A stretch of 64,000 nt of DNA from an uncultured Bacteroidia bacterium (GTDB taxonomy: Bacteria; Bacteroidota; Bacteroidia; Bacteroidales; UBA932): positions 62,001 to 126,000 of the forward strand of contig CACXCS010000086.1 in NCBI GenBank assembly GCA_902766255.1. The letters are read 5' to 3'. Below, piece by piece: positions 20,686-29,273 of this stretch (position 1 is the stretch's first letter; each line of letters begins with the position of its first letter). The notes beneath the pieces are model-generated. The model searched no databases. It had not been told where the DNA came from and saw nothing but the letters and a program-made list of their open reading frames with translations. The position numbers and the translations under genes were made by a program.

Positions 20686-22333
20686 GGAATACCAATCCCT
20701 GATGGCACTTGTGCACAGGCGCTGCCTTGACGACAGCGAGGTGGAAGCCGTCGAGAGGGCTGTTAAAATGGCCTCCGACGCCCACCGCAACGTGCTGATG
20801 CACACCGGGGAACCTTATATCATGAGGTGCCTGGATGTTGCGAGGATTGTGGTTGAAAAGGTGGGCCTGGGTTACAAATCGGTATGTGCCGCCCTGCTCA
20901 TGGATGTCCCGGGCGAACTGTACTATACTATCGACGATATACGCTTGCAGTTCGGCGAGAAGATCGCCCAGCTCGTAGAGGGCCTGCAGCATATAGGCAA
21001 GATTCTCGAGAGTGCCGATTCAGGGTTGACTGCGGATGCCGCCGAAAGCGGTCAGGAGATGGAGAATTTCAAGCTGGTCCTGCTTACACTAGGTGATGAT
21101 GTCCGCGTCCTGCTGATCAAGATGGCTGAAAGGCTGCAGCTTTGCCGGGTGCTGGATTCGCTCCCCCGCAGCCGCCGCGACAGAATCTTGTCCGAAACCA
21201 TGTCCATCTTCATTCCCCTGGCGCACAGGCTCGGTCTGTACAGCCTTAAATCGGAGATGGAGAATCTGTGGCTCAAGTACGAGCACCCTGACGATTATGC
21301 AGGGATAATCGGCCGCACCGATAAAGACGTTGCCGCAAGGACAAAGGACATCGACGACTTCATTGCTCCGATAAGCGCCGCCCTTGTGGAGCGCGGTTAC
21401 ACTTTCGAAGTAAAGAAACGCATCAAGACACCATATTCGATATGGCACAAGATGCGCACCAAACGTGTTCCCTTCGAGCAAATCTACGACTTGTACGCGG
21501 TACGTATCATTTTCGACCCTGACAATCCTGCCGTTGAAAGGGAGCAGGCGTATACTGTCTATTCGATAATTACGCAGATGTACACCGACAAGCCAGGCCG
21601 CATGCGGGATTGGATAAAGCACCCAAAGACAAACGGTTACGAGGCTCTTCACTGCACGCTCATGAGCAAAGCGGGCATCTGGGTGGAAGTTCAGATACGC
21701 TCGCGCAGGATGGATGATATCGCCGAAAAAGGTATTGCCGCCCACTGGGCATACAAGAAAGACGGATATCTGTCCGAAACCGACAGCGAGGTCGACCACT
21801 GGCTGGCCAAGATCCAGGATATACTCAGCAGCGGGGACATTAATTCTCTGGAAATGCTCGACATCATCCAGGACGATATCCTTCCCACTGAAATAACCGT
21901 ATTCACGCCAAAAGGCGAGCAGCGTACCGTTCCCAAAGGCGCTACGGCCCTGGACTTTGCATATCGTATCCATACCAATGTCGGTAACCGGGCCATTGCC
22001 GCCAAGGTGAATATGAAACTGGCTCCACTGTCCCGCAAGCTCAAGGCCGGTGACCAGGTGGAAATCATCACCGCCCGCAGCGCCAGTCCCAAAATCGAGT
22101 GGTTGAGCTTCCTTACCACCCGCAGCGCCCGCCGGAAGCTGATGGACTACATACGTGCCAACTGCCCTGACCAACTTAAGGAAGCGGAAAGCATGCTGCA
22201 GTACAAGCCTGAGGATATAAGCATGCACATTACCATCAAGGGCGTAAACCGTCCGGGGCTTGCTGCCGAAATTGAAAGCGTACTGAAAAAGATAAACGGC
22301 ATAGATGAAGTTGCCATAAGTGACTCGATATGA
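20663..22333 (+). CDS. relA: RelA/SpoT-type (p)ppGpp synthetase with degenerate hydrolase domain and short C-terminus
   Basis: 556 residues, well below the ~730 of long RSH enzymes. The HD hydrolase region (~20-190) keeps the first His (H41) but has Met-Asp (M80-D81) in place of the metal-binding His-Asp, lacks the following Glu-Asp pair, and has Glu156 where the last metal Asp belongs, so hydrolysis is very unlikely. The synthetase domain is intact: Asp276 in YDLYAVRI, HPKTNGYEALH, and Glu342 in VEVQIRS. A TGS domain follows (~411-472). The end, MHITIKGVNRPGLAAEIESV, looks like the first half of an ACT domain; the rest is missing. It overlaps both neighbours and is part of the ligA-ispG run. 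Confidence 0.9.
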   Translation: MDSRKIYEEYQSLMALVHRRCLDDSEVEAVERAVKMASDAHRNVLMHTGEPYIMRCLDVARIVVEKVGLGYKSVCAALLMDVPGELYYTIDDIRLQFGEKIAQLVEGLQHIGKILESADSGLTADAAESGQEMENFKLVLLTLGDDVRVLLIKMAERLQLCRVLDSLPRSRRDRILSETMSIFIPLAHRLGLYSLKSEMENLWLKYEHPDDYAGIIGRTDKDVAARTKDIDDFIAPISAALVERGYTFEVKKRIKTPYSIWHKMRTKRVPFEQIYDLYAVRIIFDPDNPAVEREQAYTVYSIITQMYTDKPGRMRDWIKHPKTNGYEALHCTLMSKAGIWVEVQIRSRRMDDIAEKGIAAHWAYKKDGYLSETDSEVDHWLAKIQDILSSGDINSLEMLDIIQDDILPTEITVFTPKGEQRTVPKGATALDFAYRIHTNVGNRAIAAKVNMKLAPLSRKLKAGDQVEIITARSASPKIEWLSFLTTRSARRKLMDYIRANCPDQLKEAESMLQYKPEDISMHITIKGVNRPGLAAEIESVLKKINGIDEVAISDSI

Positions 22334-24123
22334 AGATAAAGCGATTAATACCCCTGTTCGTTGCGGCGGCCGTGTTCGTCCCGATGATCTTCATTCATTC
22401 CTGCGCCAACACGACGCAGGCACCTACCGGAGGGCTCAAAGATACCATCCCGCCTTTCATCATAGATATCAATCCCCTGCCCGGAGCTGTCGGAGTACCT
22501 GTGTCCGGGGCAAAGATAATGTTCCGCTTCGATGAGTATGTAACCATCAAGAACCCCAAGAACATCTTCCTTTCTCCCCCCCAGGCAAAGTCGCCAAAGG
22601 TCAGGATCAAGGACAAGTTCCTGATCGTCCAGTTCGAGGAGCCGCTCGATTCCAACACTACCTATACGCTCAATTTCACCAACGCCCTGGCCGACAACAA
22701 TGAGGGCAATATGTTCCCGGGATATACCTATGTTTTCTCGACCGGTCCTACAATCGACTCGCTGCTTGTGACGGGCGTAGTCCAGGACTGCAATACCCTC
22801 CGCCCTGTAAAAGATGCTACAGTGCTGTTGTACAAGGACTTGTCAGACTCTGCTGTGTTCCTTCACAGGCCGGATGCCGCAATCAAAACGGACGACTGGG
22901 GCTTTTTCTGCATACCTTATATCGCCGATACAGTGTACCGCCTGTATGCAATCAAAGACGAGTCCAACAACAATATTTACGATCCCGACACCGACCTTGT
23001 GGGCTTTGTAGACTCCCTTGTCAGACCAACTGTCAGGGTTGTTGACACTTTGCCTGAAATGCTCAAATACGACATGCTGGATACGCTTATGTGCGAGGCC
23101 AGACGCGTCGATTACAAAATCCGCCTTTTCCGCGAAAAGCCCAGCAAGCAGTACCTGGTGAACAAAGTGCGCACCGGCGACCGTTCTGCATACCTTACTT
23201 TCATGGCACCGTACGTGTGGATTGATTCTCTTTGGGTAAAGGGATATTCCGCCAACCAGATCATTACCCAGTTCAATACCCTGCAGGACAGCCTTGAAAT
23301 ATGGGTAAACAGCCGCAAGCCCGCGCCTGACACACTTCATATTTTTGTGAATTACCGCAAAACGGACAGCCTTGGCGTGCTCACGCCTTCCCTGGAGCAT
23401 GTCCGTCTGAGTATGCCCGAGGGCAAACGCGTGCTTCAGAGAATGCAGCGCAAGAATATTAAAAAAGAGGATACAACCTGTGTATTCAAGCTTGAAGCAA
23501 AGCCCGAAACGGTTGAGCAGAATGGTTTCAGCCTTGAATTCAACTTGCCCATAATCTACGAAAAGTTCGACTCGCTGGATTTCCGCTACCTCAATCCAAA
23601 ACAGAAAGAGTTCAAGGGCTCTGTTACCGTCGAACGTGACACCTCCAACCTGCGCCATTATATCATCCGCCCCAAGGAGAAACTCCTGCCAGGATATGAG
23701 TACTCACTCAAAGTGCCTCATCACGCATTCCGGGATATAGGCGGCTTCTACTCCGACAGCACGGTGGTAAAAGTTTCACTGCCCACGGACGAGAAACTCA
23801 GCCTGTTGCGCACGCCCATGATCAATGTAGACCGCAAGATTATAGTCGACCTGCTGGATGAATCACGCAAGAAAGTGCTGCGCACCTACATCATTGATTC
23901 TGACAGCGTACTGGAATTCCCATATCTCCAGGAAGGGAAATACAGCATTCGCATTACCGACGATGGCAACCGCAACTCCATAGTGGATACAGGGTCGCTT
24001 CTCGAGCACCGTCAGCCCGAGTCCGTGTTGTTTTTCAAGTTCGGCGAGCAGGATTTCGTAGAGATTCCCGCAAGCGCAGAGGTGGAGCAGGAGATTGATA
24101 TTAAAACCTTGTTGGCGCAATGA
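22330..24123 (+). CDS. Ig-like domain lipoprotein (Bacteroidota envelope family)
   Basis: 597 residues. The N-terminal signal ends in a lipobox (FIHSC), followed by APTGGLKDTIPPFI, a start typical of a Bacteroidota family with an N-terminal Big_5/SbsA-like Ig domain (~35-140: FDEYVTIKNP, then LDSNTTYTLNF..ALADNNEGN). The rest is a series of beta-rich segments, including a carboxypeptidase-regulatory-like part (~145-215). It is probably a periplasm- or surface-facing lipoprotein of unknown job. Start and stop both overlap neighbours by ATGA, so it is translated together with the RelA-like gene and the outer-membrane protein. Confidence 0.8.
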   Translation: MKIKRLIPLFVAAAVFVPMIFIHSCANTTQAPTGGLKDTIPPFIIDINPLPGAVGVPVSGAKIMFRFDEYVTIKNPKNIFLSPPQAKSPKVRIKDKFLIVQFEEPLDSNTTYTLNFTNALADNNEGNMFPGYTYVFSTGPTIDSLLVTGVVQDCNTLRPVKDATVLLYKDLSDSAVFLHRPDAAIKTDDWGFFCIPYIADTVYRLYAIKDESNNNIYDPDTDLVGFVDSLVRPTVRVVDTLPEMLKYDMLDTLMCEARRVDYKIRLFREKPSKQYLVNKVRTGDRSAYLTFMAPYVWIDSLWVKGYSANQIITQFNTLQDSLEIWVNSRKPAPDTLHIFVNYRKTDSLGVLTPSLEHVRLSMPEGKRVLQRMQRKNIKKEDTTCVFKLEAKPETVEQNGFSLEFNLPIIYEKFDSLDFRYLNPKQKEFKGSVTVERDTSNLRHYIIRPKEKLLPGYEYSLKVPHHAFRDIGGFYSDSTVVKVSLPTDEKLSLLRTPMINVDRKIIVDLLDESRKKVLRTYIIDSDSVLEFPYLQEGKYSIRITDDGNRNSIVDTGSLLEHRQPESVLFFKFGEQDFVEIPASAEVEQEIDIKTLLAQ

Positions 24124-24965
24124 AAAAGCTGTTGTTTATCTCTGTCCTGGTGCTTTGCGTCACGGCCTTGCGGGCGCAGAACGATTCTATTATCTATACT
24201 GCCGAATATCTTGATACAGTCGTACTTAACAAAAAGGCCGAGGTGATTAACGACTACTCCCTGATTGGTGTCAATTACGGAGTGACTTATTCTACCATAT
24301 ATTTCAATCCCACCAAGATGGGCGCCGCCTTCAAGTTCAATCCTCACTATTTTTCGATAATGTACACCCATTACGAAAAAATGTTCGGGTATCTTCCATA
24401 CTTTGGCTTGACCGTCGGCTTTTCCCATTCCCACGAAGGAGTATCATTTAACGACAGCCCCGAAACGGGCTATCCGCTCGGTTATGTTGACGGAGCTACT
24501 GTCATGTCGATAGAAACCTATGAGATGCCGGCCATGATGCAGTTCCATATCGACTCCGCCCCCACAAAGATAATGGCCAACCTCGGCGCCTACATAGGCT
24601 ATCGCACTTCGGTGACCCGCAGCGGGCCGTATATGGATATTGAATACGCCAACAAGTTCCGCGATTACGAATACCGCTTCGATTACGGTATCGTAGGTGG
24701 CGTAGGATTAGCCTATATGCTTGATCCGGTGGAGTTCCACCTTAACCTGCTGGCCCGCTGGAGCATGCAGAACCTCTACCAGCCAGATTATTACAACGAA
24801 GTCTTCCATCCTTACAACACATACTACTACCGATATGCCAATCCTATCGACATTTCGGTAACCTTCGGCGTGCATTTCCAGCTGACCAAGCGCACGGGCA
24901 AAACAAATAAACAACTCAAAAAAGAGGCTAAGAATATTGTCTATGGCGAGACTGCAAACAATTAA
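24120..24965 (+). CDS. Putative outer-membrane beta-barrel protein
   Basis: 281 residues. MKKLLFISVLVLCVTALRAQ is a signal peptide cleaved near ALRA-Q. The mature part has alternating amphipathic strands and many Tyr/Phe residues (SYIMY-like stretches such as FSIMYTHYEKMFGYLPYFG, then YRYANPIDISVTFGVHFQL), typical of small Bacteroidota porin-like or PorT-like barrels. The very C-terminus is a Lys-rich tail instead of an aromatic end. It is coupled to the Ig-like lipoprotein by ATGA and overlaps ispG by 23 bases. Function not recognised. Confidence 0.7.
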   Translation: MKKLLFISVLVLCVTALRAQNDSIIYTAEYLDTVVLNKKAEVINDYSLIGVNYGVTYSTIYFNPTKMGAAFKFNPHYFSIMYTHYEKMFGYLPYFGLTVGFSHSHEGVSFNDSPETGYPLGYVDGATVMSIETYEMPAMMQFHIDSAPTKIMANLGAYIGYRTSVTRSGPYMDIEYANKFRDYEYRFDYGIVGGVGLAYMLDPVEFHLNLLARWSMQNLYQPDYYNEVFHPYNTYYYRYANPIDISVTFGVHFQLTKRTGKTNKQLKKEAKNIVYGETANN

Positions 24966-26181
24966 GGTCAAGGTAGGCGGTTCACTGTTTATCGGAGGCG
25001 GCTCTCCTCTGGTCGTTCAGACCATGTGCAACACCCATACGTCCGATGTCGAAGCTACTGTAGCTCAATGTCTTGAGCTCCATGCTGCCGGGGCTCAGAT
25101 GATACGCATTACTGTGCCTGGCCTTCAAGATGTGCCGGCCGTGAAGGAAATCCATGCCCGGCTCCGCTCCGCCGGATGCACCGCGCCTCTTGTTGCCGAT
25201 ATACACTTTTCGTCCGACACGGCCATTGCATGCGCCTCAGTTGTGGAAAAAGTAAGGATCAACCCTGGCAATTTTCATCCCGACCATGCTGTGGCCAGAC
25301 GTAAGTTCGCCGAGTTTCTTGAGGTCTGCAAGCAAAACGGTACTGCTGTCCGTGTAGGGCTTAACCACGGCTCGCTGGGCAAATATATAACCGAATTGTA
25401 CGGCAACACTCCTTTTGCAATGGCCAAAGCTGCCATGGAGTGGCTGGAAATGTGTGTTTCCGCTGAATTCTTCAATGTCGTGGTATCGCTTAAGGCGTCA
25501 AATACGGTGGTCATGGTTCAGGCTTACCGTGAGCTTGCCCGCATGATGAAAGAAAGCGGCTATGTATTTCCGATGCACCTCGGTGTAACCGAAGCAGGTA
25601 ACGGTGACGCAGGACGCATCAAATCTTGCGTGGGAATAGCCTCCCTGCTCAAGGAAGGCATAGGCGACACTATACGTGTCTCACTTACGGAACATCCTGT
25701 AAATGAGATACCTGTAGCCCGTTATCTTGCGGATTACTTTAGCCATAATGGAGTTTCTGAACCAAATTCAATGCTGGATGCCGCCATTGAATGGGGTCCC
25801 AAACTTCTGGACCGTGAAATCGATTCCATCCCTTCGGATGCCGGTATCGGTCCTTACCTCGAGGATGAAATAATGCAGGCGGCACGCCGCCGCTTCTACC
25901 GCCCTGAGTACATCGCCTGCCCCGGATGCGGACGCACTATGTACAAGCTGGAAGAGACTTTCGAAGAAGTAAAGCGCCGTACTTCACATCTTAAGGGCAT
26001 GGTGATAGCTGTGATGGGTTGCATAGTCAACGGCCCCGGCGAGATGGCTGATGCTGACTGGGGATACGTCGGAGAAGGGGGCGGCAGAGTGTCCATTTAC
26101 CATAAAGGCCAGGCGGTGCTTCGCCATGTGCCCGACAGCGAAGCTATAGATAAACTACTTGAACTGATTGCCGAGGCTTGA
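24943..26181 (+). CDS. ispG: 4-hydroxy-3-methylbut-2-en-1-yl diphosphate synthase (short form)
   Basis: 412 residues. The TIM-barrel half shows VQTMCNTHTSDVEATVAQ, VADIHF and VRINPGNF; the C-terminal half has the [4Fe-4S] ligands in CPGCGRT and MGCIVNGPGE, with the essential Glu nearby. It makes HMBPP in the MEP isoprenoid pathway. The protein lacks the long middle (A*) domain that makes many Bacteroidota and plant IspG proteins about 600 residues or more. A TTG at 24937 is in frame, but the ATG at 24943 is the more likely start. Last gene of the ligA run; its stop abuts the stop of the next gene without any gap. Confidence 0.95.
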   Translation: MARLQTIKVKVGGSLFIGGGSPLVVQTMCNTHTSDVEATVAQCLELHAAGAQMIRITVPGLQDVPAVKEIHARLRSAGCTAPLVADIHFSSDTAIACASVVEKVRINPGNFHPDHAVARRKFAEFLEVCKQNGTAVRVGLNHGSLGKYITELYGNTPFAMAKAAMEWLEMCVSAEFFNVVVSLKASNTVVMVQAYRELARMMKESGYVFPMHLGVTEAGNGDAGRIKSCVGIASLLKEGIGDTIRVSLTEHPVNEIPVARYLADYFSHNGVSEPNSMLDAAIEWGPKLLDREIDSIPSDAGIGPYLEDEIMQAARRRFYRPEYIACPGCGRTMYKLEETFEEVKRRTSHLKGMVIAVMGCIVNGPGEMADADWGYVGEGGGRVSIYHKGQAVLRHVPDSEAIDKLLELIAEA

Positions 26182-27372
26182 TTACTCGACGTAGAGGAGA
26201 AGGCCTTTAAGATATTCTCCCTCAGGATGATAGATACTTACCGGATGGTCTCCGCCCTGGCACAGGCGGTCTACTATCCTTACGCTCCTGCCAGTTTGAG
26301 CGGATGCACTGAATACCAGTTCTGCAAAAGAAATCTTGTCCACCACCTGAGAGCAGCTGAAGGTGAATACCAGGCCTCCTGGAGCCACTCTTGATATTGC
26401 TGCCGCATTCAGACGCTGATATGCCCTGAGCGCGTTGTTCAGCGCTCCCCTGTGTTTTGCGAATGCCGGAGGATCTACTATCATAAGGTCATACTTGCCC
26501 TCGGGAGCTGCTGACAGAAAATCTATAGCATCGCAGCAATGCGAACTGTGCCTGTCCTGCAGACCCGTCAGCGCGACATTCTTGTCGGTTAGTGCCATAG
26601 CCCGTGCGGAAGAATCTACGCTGTCGACATGTAGGGCTCCGTTTTCAAGAGCGTAGATGCTGAATCCTCCTGTGTAGCAGAAAAGATTGAGAACACTGCG
26701 TCCGGCGGCATATTTACCTACCAGAAAGCGGTTGTCACGCTGATCCAGGAAAAAGCCAGTCTTCTGGCCTTCTTCCCAGTTGACCACAAAGGAATGTCCA
26801 TTTTCCAGAACGGTGGCTCCGTGCTCCTCAAAACCGGGAGCCTTGTAAAGGTATCCGTCAACCAGGTCAAGGCCGGCTTTGAAAGGGGCAGTCTGAGAAC
26901 TCTTGTCATACACCGCCTTGAGCTTGTCCTCAAAGATCTCCTTCAACGCCTCGCAGATACGGGTTTTGGAGCGGAACATCCCAACGCTATGAGCCTGCAT
27001 GACGCAAACTCCGTCGTACCAATCTATTATGAGACCGGGAAGACCGTCGCCCTCACCGTGAACAAGGCGGAAACAGTTGGTGTGCTCCGAAGGAAGACCA
27101 AGTACTTCCCTCTCATGGCGGGCACGTTCAAGGGATACTTTCCAGAAATCTGGCGACAACGGATCGCCTGAAAAACTGAGGACGCGAACGGCTATAGACC
27201 CTATCTGGTAATGCCCCAGCGCAAGAAGTTCTCCGGCAGCATTGTGGACCGCCACGATGTCGCCTTCGCGAGGATCGCCCTGTATTTGTGCAATCGCACC
27301 CGAGAATACCCAGGGGTGGAAGCGGAGCAGCGATTCATCCCTGCCCTTCTTGAGTATTACTTTGACCATCAA
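26182..27372 (-). CDS. RlmI-like class I SAM-dependent rRNA methyltransferase
   Basis: 396 residues. A PUA domain (residues ~1-80, VILKKGRDESLLRFHPWVFSG) precedes an EEHG..VLENG linker and a Rossmann methyltransferase with VLNLFCYTGGFSIYAL (SAM motif I) and DLMIVDPPAF (motif IV). This order is that of RlmI, which makes m5C in 23S rRNA; a catalytic Cys near the end (FSCSQVV) agrees. The start overlaps the end of the upstream exonuclease gene by 38 bases. An in-frame ATG one codon later is equally possible. Confidence 0.88.
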   Translation of the reverse strand: MMVKVILKKGRDESLLRFHPWVFSGAIAQIQGDPREGDIVAVHNAAGELLALGHYQIGSIAVRVLSFSGDPLSPDFWKVSLERARHEREVLGLPSEHTNCFRLVHGEGDGLPGLIIDWYDGVCVMQAHSVGMFRSKTRICEALKEIFEDKLKAVYDKSSQTAPFKAGLDLVDGYLYKAPGFEEHGATVLENGHSFVVNWEEGQKTGFFLDQRDNRFLVGKYAAGRSVLNLFCYTGGFSIYALENGALHVDSVDSSARAMALTDKNVALTGLQDRHSSHCCDAIDFLSAAPEGKYDLMIVDPPAFAKHRGALNNALRAYQRLNAAAISRVAPGGLVFTFSCSQVVDKISFAELVFSASAQTGRSVRIVDRLCQGGDHPVSIYHPEGEYLKGLLLYVE

Positions 27373-28108
27373 TCTTCTTTTTCTTCTTCTTGTGACGGGA
27401 CTTTTTGCGCTTCGATGTGTTGGCCCTTGCTTTTTCGGCCAGAATGTTGGCTTCCTTTCGTGCCAGGGCCTGCTCGTGCGCCAGCCTTTCCATGGGCGGC
27501 ATCTTCTCTTCCGGTGTCAGAGGGTGCTTTTCACATTCAAGGAGCCTGAGATACATTTCCCTGCAGACCCAGGCATCGGTGGCGGCATAACGGCACTGCG
27601 AGGGGCTCAGCTCCTGGGCTTCCCAGTTGGAGAGCTGCTGCGCCTTGGAAATGCGGCATCCAAGGATGTTGGCGGCAAGCTTTTTGACGCTCTTGTCGCG
27701 GATTCCCCACTCCCAGGCAATTTTCTGGAGATCGACAAAACCGGCAGGCTTGAATTCTCCCAGCTTTTGGAGTCCTCTAACATCGTCGCCGGAAGCGGCG
27801 CCTACCTTTACGATATCTTTATTGGCCAGTATGGAGCAAAGGCTTTTGCGCATACCCAGCTGCTGGACTCTGAACAGGAACGCCTTCTTGGGGCCTGACA
27901 ACTGCAGCAGGGCAACTCCCCTGGTATGCTGCCCCGGCGAGAAGACAGGACGGCTTTCGGTATCGAAACCAAGCACCTTCTGTCGGCGCAGGTAAAAAAC
28001 TGCCCTTTCGTATTCAAGGCCGGGCTTATCGATGACCTGGATATCCCCTGGAAAGGATCCCAGGGGCATCTGTTCTATTTCGCTTGCTTCAATTGTTATT
28101 TTAAACAT
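27335..28108 (-). CDS. RNase D-like 3'-5' exonuclease (DEDDy)
   Basis: 257 residues. The DEDDy residues are visible: Asp and Glu in GFDTES, Asp in VGAASGDDVRGL, and Tyr/Asp in YAATDAW. The single exonuclease domain (~25-195) has no HRDC domain, so it is shorter than RNase D. The C-terminus is an unusually basic tail (SKRKKSRHKKKKKKID), likely to bind RNA. It overlaps the lipoprotein gene upstream by 8 bases and the RlmI-like gene downstream by 38, suggesting a shared transcript with an RNA-processing theme. Confidence 0.88.
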   Translation of the reverse strand: MFKITIEASEIEQMPLGSFPGDIQVIDKPGLEYERAVFYLRRQKVLGFDTESRPVFSPGQHTRGVALLQLSGPKKAFLFRVQQLGMRKSLCSILANKDIVKVGAASGDDVRGLQKLGEFKPAGFVDLQKIAWEWGIRDKSVKKLAANILGCRISKAQQLSNWEAQELSPSQCRYAATDAWVCREMYLRLLECEKHPLTPEEKMPPMERLAHEQALARKEANILAEKARANTSKRKKSRHKKKKKKIDGQSNTQEGQG

Positions 28109-29201
28109 CCTTGCCCGGTATCAACAAAAACTGCATTTCTTCACCGCCCGGTTGTGGCATTATTACATACTGTTCCAACTGCGGCAACGCAATCCTGTGG
28201 GTGAACATGCTGTGCTTACGCAACAGAAGGTAACACTCACGCATGGTAAGTTCCGAACTTCCCATTATGACAAAATCCTGCGAGATGCATTTGCCGTAAC
28301 GCATTGATTCTTCCTTGCTGAAATCGCGTATGTTGTTCAGGGCCTGCCGCATCTGGTCAAGGTCGACGCTCCAGTCGTCCACCAGAAGTACATCAAGAGG
28401 TTCGGTCTGGCCGGAAGAAATATATGAGTCGAGGAAAGCTTCCAGCTGGCCGGAATCGGAGATGCCTGATGCCGCCTCGAAGTACTTGGCTCCCATTATT
28501 TTATAGTGGGATACTTTGTCTTTGAATATCGAACCGTATATACCGCTATCATGACTGAGGGAATCGCACATCAGGCCTACGTTGAAATACTTCTTTTCGC
28601 CGGTGAAAGCGGCGTCGAACAGAAGATCCTGCGGTGATACAACAGGTACTTTGCACGAGGTCAGCGAGAACAAAGTGTCGATGTCGAACTTGCCGCAGCG
28701 CTGCATCCATGGATCTGCGAGTACGATCAGTTTGGCGGGAGCCTTGGAAGCATTGCCTTCAATATCATAAACGCTCATGTTGCATTTGTCCCGGAGAAGC
28801 GAGAGTGCCATTCGGACAGTCAACTCGCGAAGGGGTTCCTCGGTGTACGCCTCAGCAAACTCAGAATATGGGGTATAAGTAACATCGCTCACCAGTGAAA
28901 AGGTCTCGCCTGCATAATCTTTGAGGCCGTCGGAATAACTACGGGCTCGAACATTGTCAAAGATGTCGCTTTCCAGGAAAGCATTTCCTATCAGCGAGCA
29001 TTGACGGGCGGTCCCGCAGACGTAGATATTTCCCGCGGACAGAGGCTTTGAAAAGCCGGTCAGCATGATGTGATCGGGAGAGGTATTGTCAGCGGCAATG
29101 CTCTTGACAAGTGCGATAGTGTCCCTGCCGGTATGCTCCTGCGGCCCGCACGAAACGGCGACCAGAAGGATGCTCAGGCAGGCATAGAAAACTCGGCGCA
29201 T
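28101..29201 (-). CDS. Hypothetical lipoprotein
   Basis: 366 residues. MRRVFYACLSILLVAVSC is a lipoprotein signal with Cys18. I do not recognise the family. The mature protein alternates strands and helices with hydrophobic segments such as KLIVLADPWMQRC and LDVLLVDDWSVDLDQM, which could be a periplasmic two-lobed fold, and it ends with QPGGEEMQFLLIPGKDV. It is the first gene of a three-gene minus-strand unit with the exonuclease and RlmI-like methyltransferase, with its own -7 element 22 bases upstream. Confidence 0.7.
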   Translation of the reverse strand: MRRVFYACLSILLVAVSCGPQEHTGRDTIALVKSIAADNTSPDHIMLTGFSKPLSAGNIYVCGTARQCSLIGNAFLESDIFDNVRARSYSDGLKDYAGETFSLVSDVTYTPYSEFAEAYTEEPLRELTVRMALSLLRDKCNMSVYDIEGNASKAPAKLIVLADPWMQRCGKFDIDTLFSLTSCKVPVVSPQDLLFDAAFTGEKKYFNVGLMCDSLSHDSGIYGSIFKDKVSHYKIMGAKYFEAASGISDSGQLEAFLDSYISSGQTEPLDVLLVDDWSVDLDQMRQALNNIRDFSKEESMRYGKCISQDFVIMGSSELTMRECYLLLRKHSMFTHRIALPQLEQYVIMPQPGGEEMQFLLIPGKDV

Positions 29202-29223
29202 AAAGATTGTCTTTTATAATTTA

Positions 29224-29231
29224 CAAAAATA
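29224..29231 (-). promoter_or_regulatory. -7 element of the lipoprotein-exonuclease-methyltransferase unit
   Basis: Minus strand reads TATTTTTG, 22 bases before the start at 29201. Confidence 0.5.
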
Positions 29232-29242
29232 CAAAAAATCCA

Positions 29243-29250
29243 TATCTTTG
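29243..29250 (+). promoter_or_regulatory. -7 element of the CDF transporter gene
   Basis: TATCTTTG, 23 bases before the start codon at 29274; divergent from the element at 29224-29231. No clear -33 box. Confidence 0.5.
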
Positions 29251-29273
29251 CATACTTTGAATGCATATTACTT

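Noticed and set aside
21089..22228. 380-codon minus-strand frame opposite the RelA-like gene
   Set aside because: Antisense shadow; the sense protein has all synthetase motifs.
27370..27420. Lysine-rich low-complexity coding stretch as a frameshift sign
   Set aside because: The frame is intact and basic tails are common in RNA-binding exonucleases.
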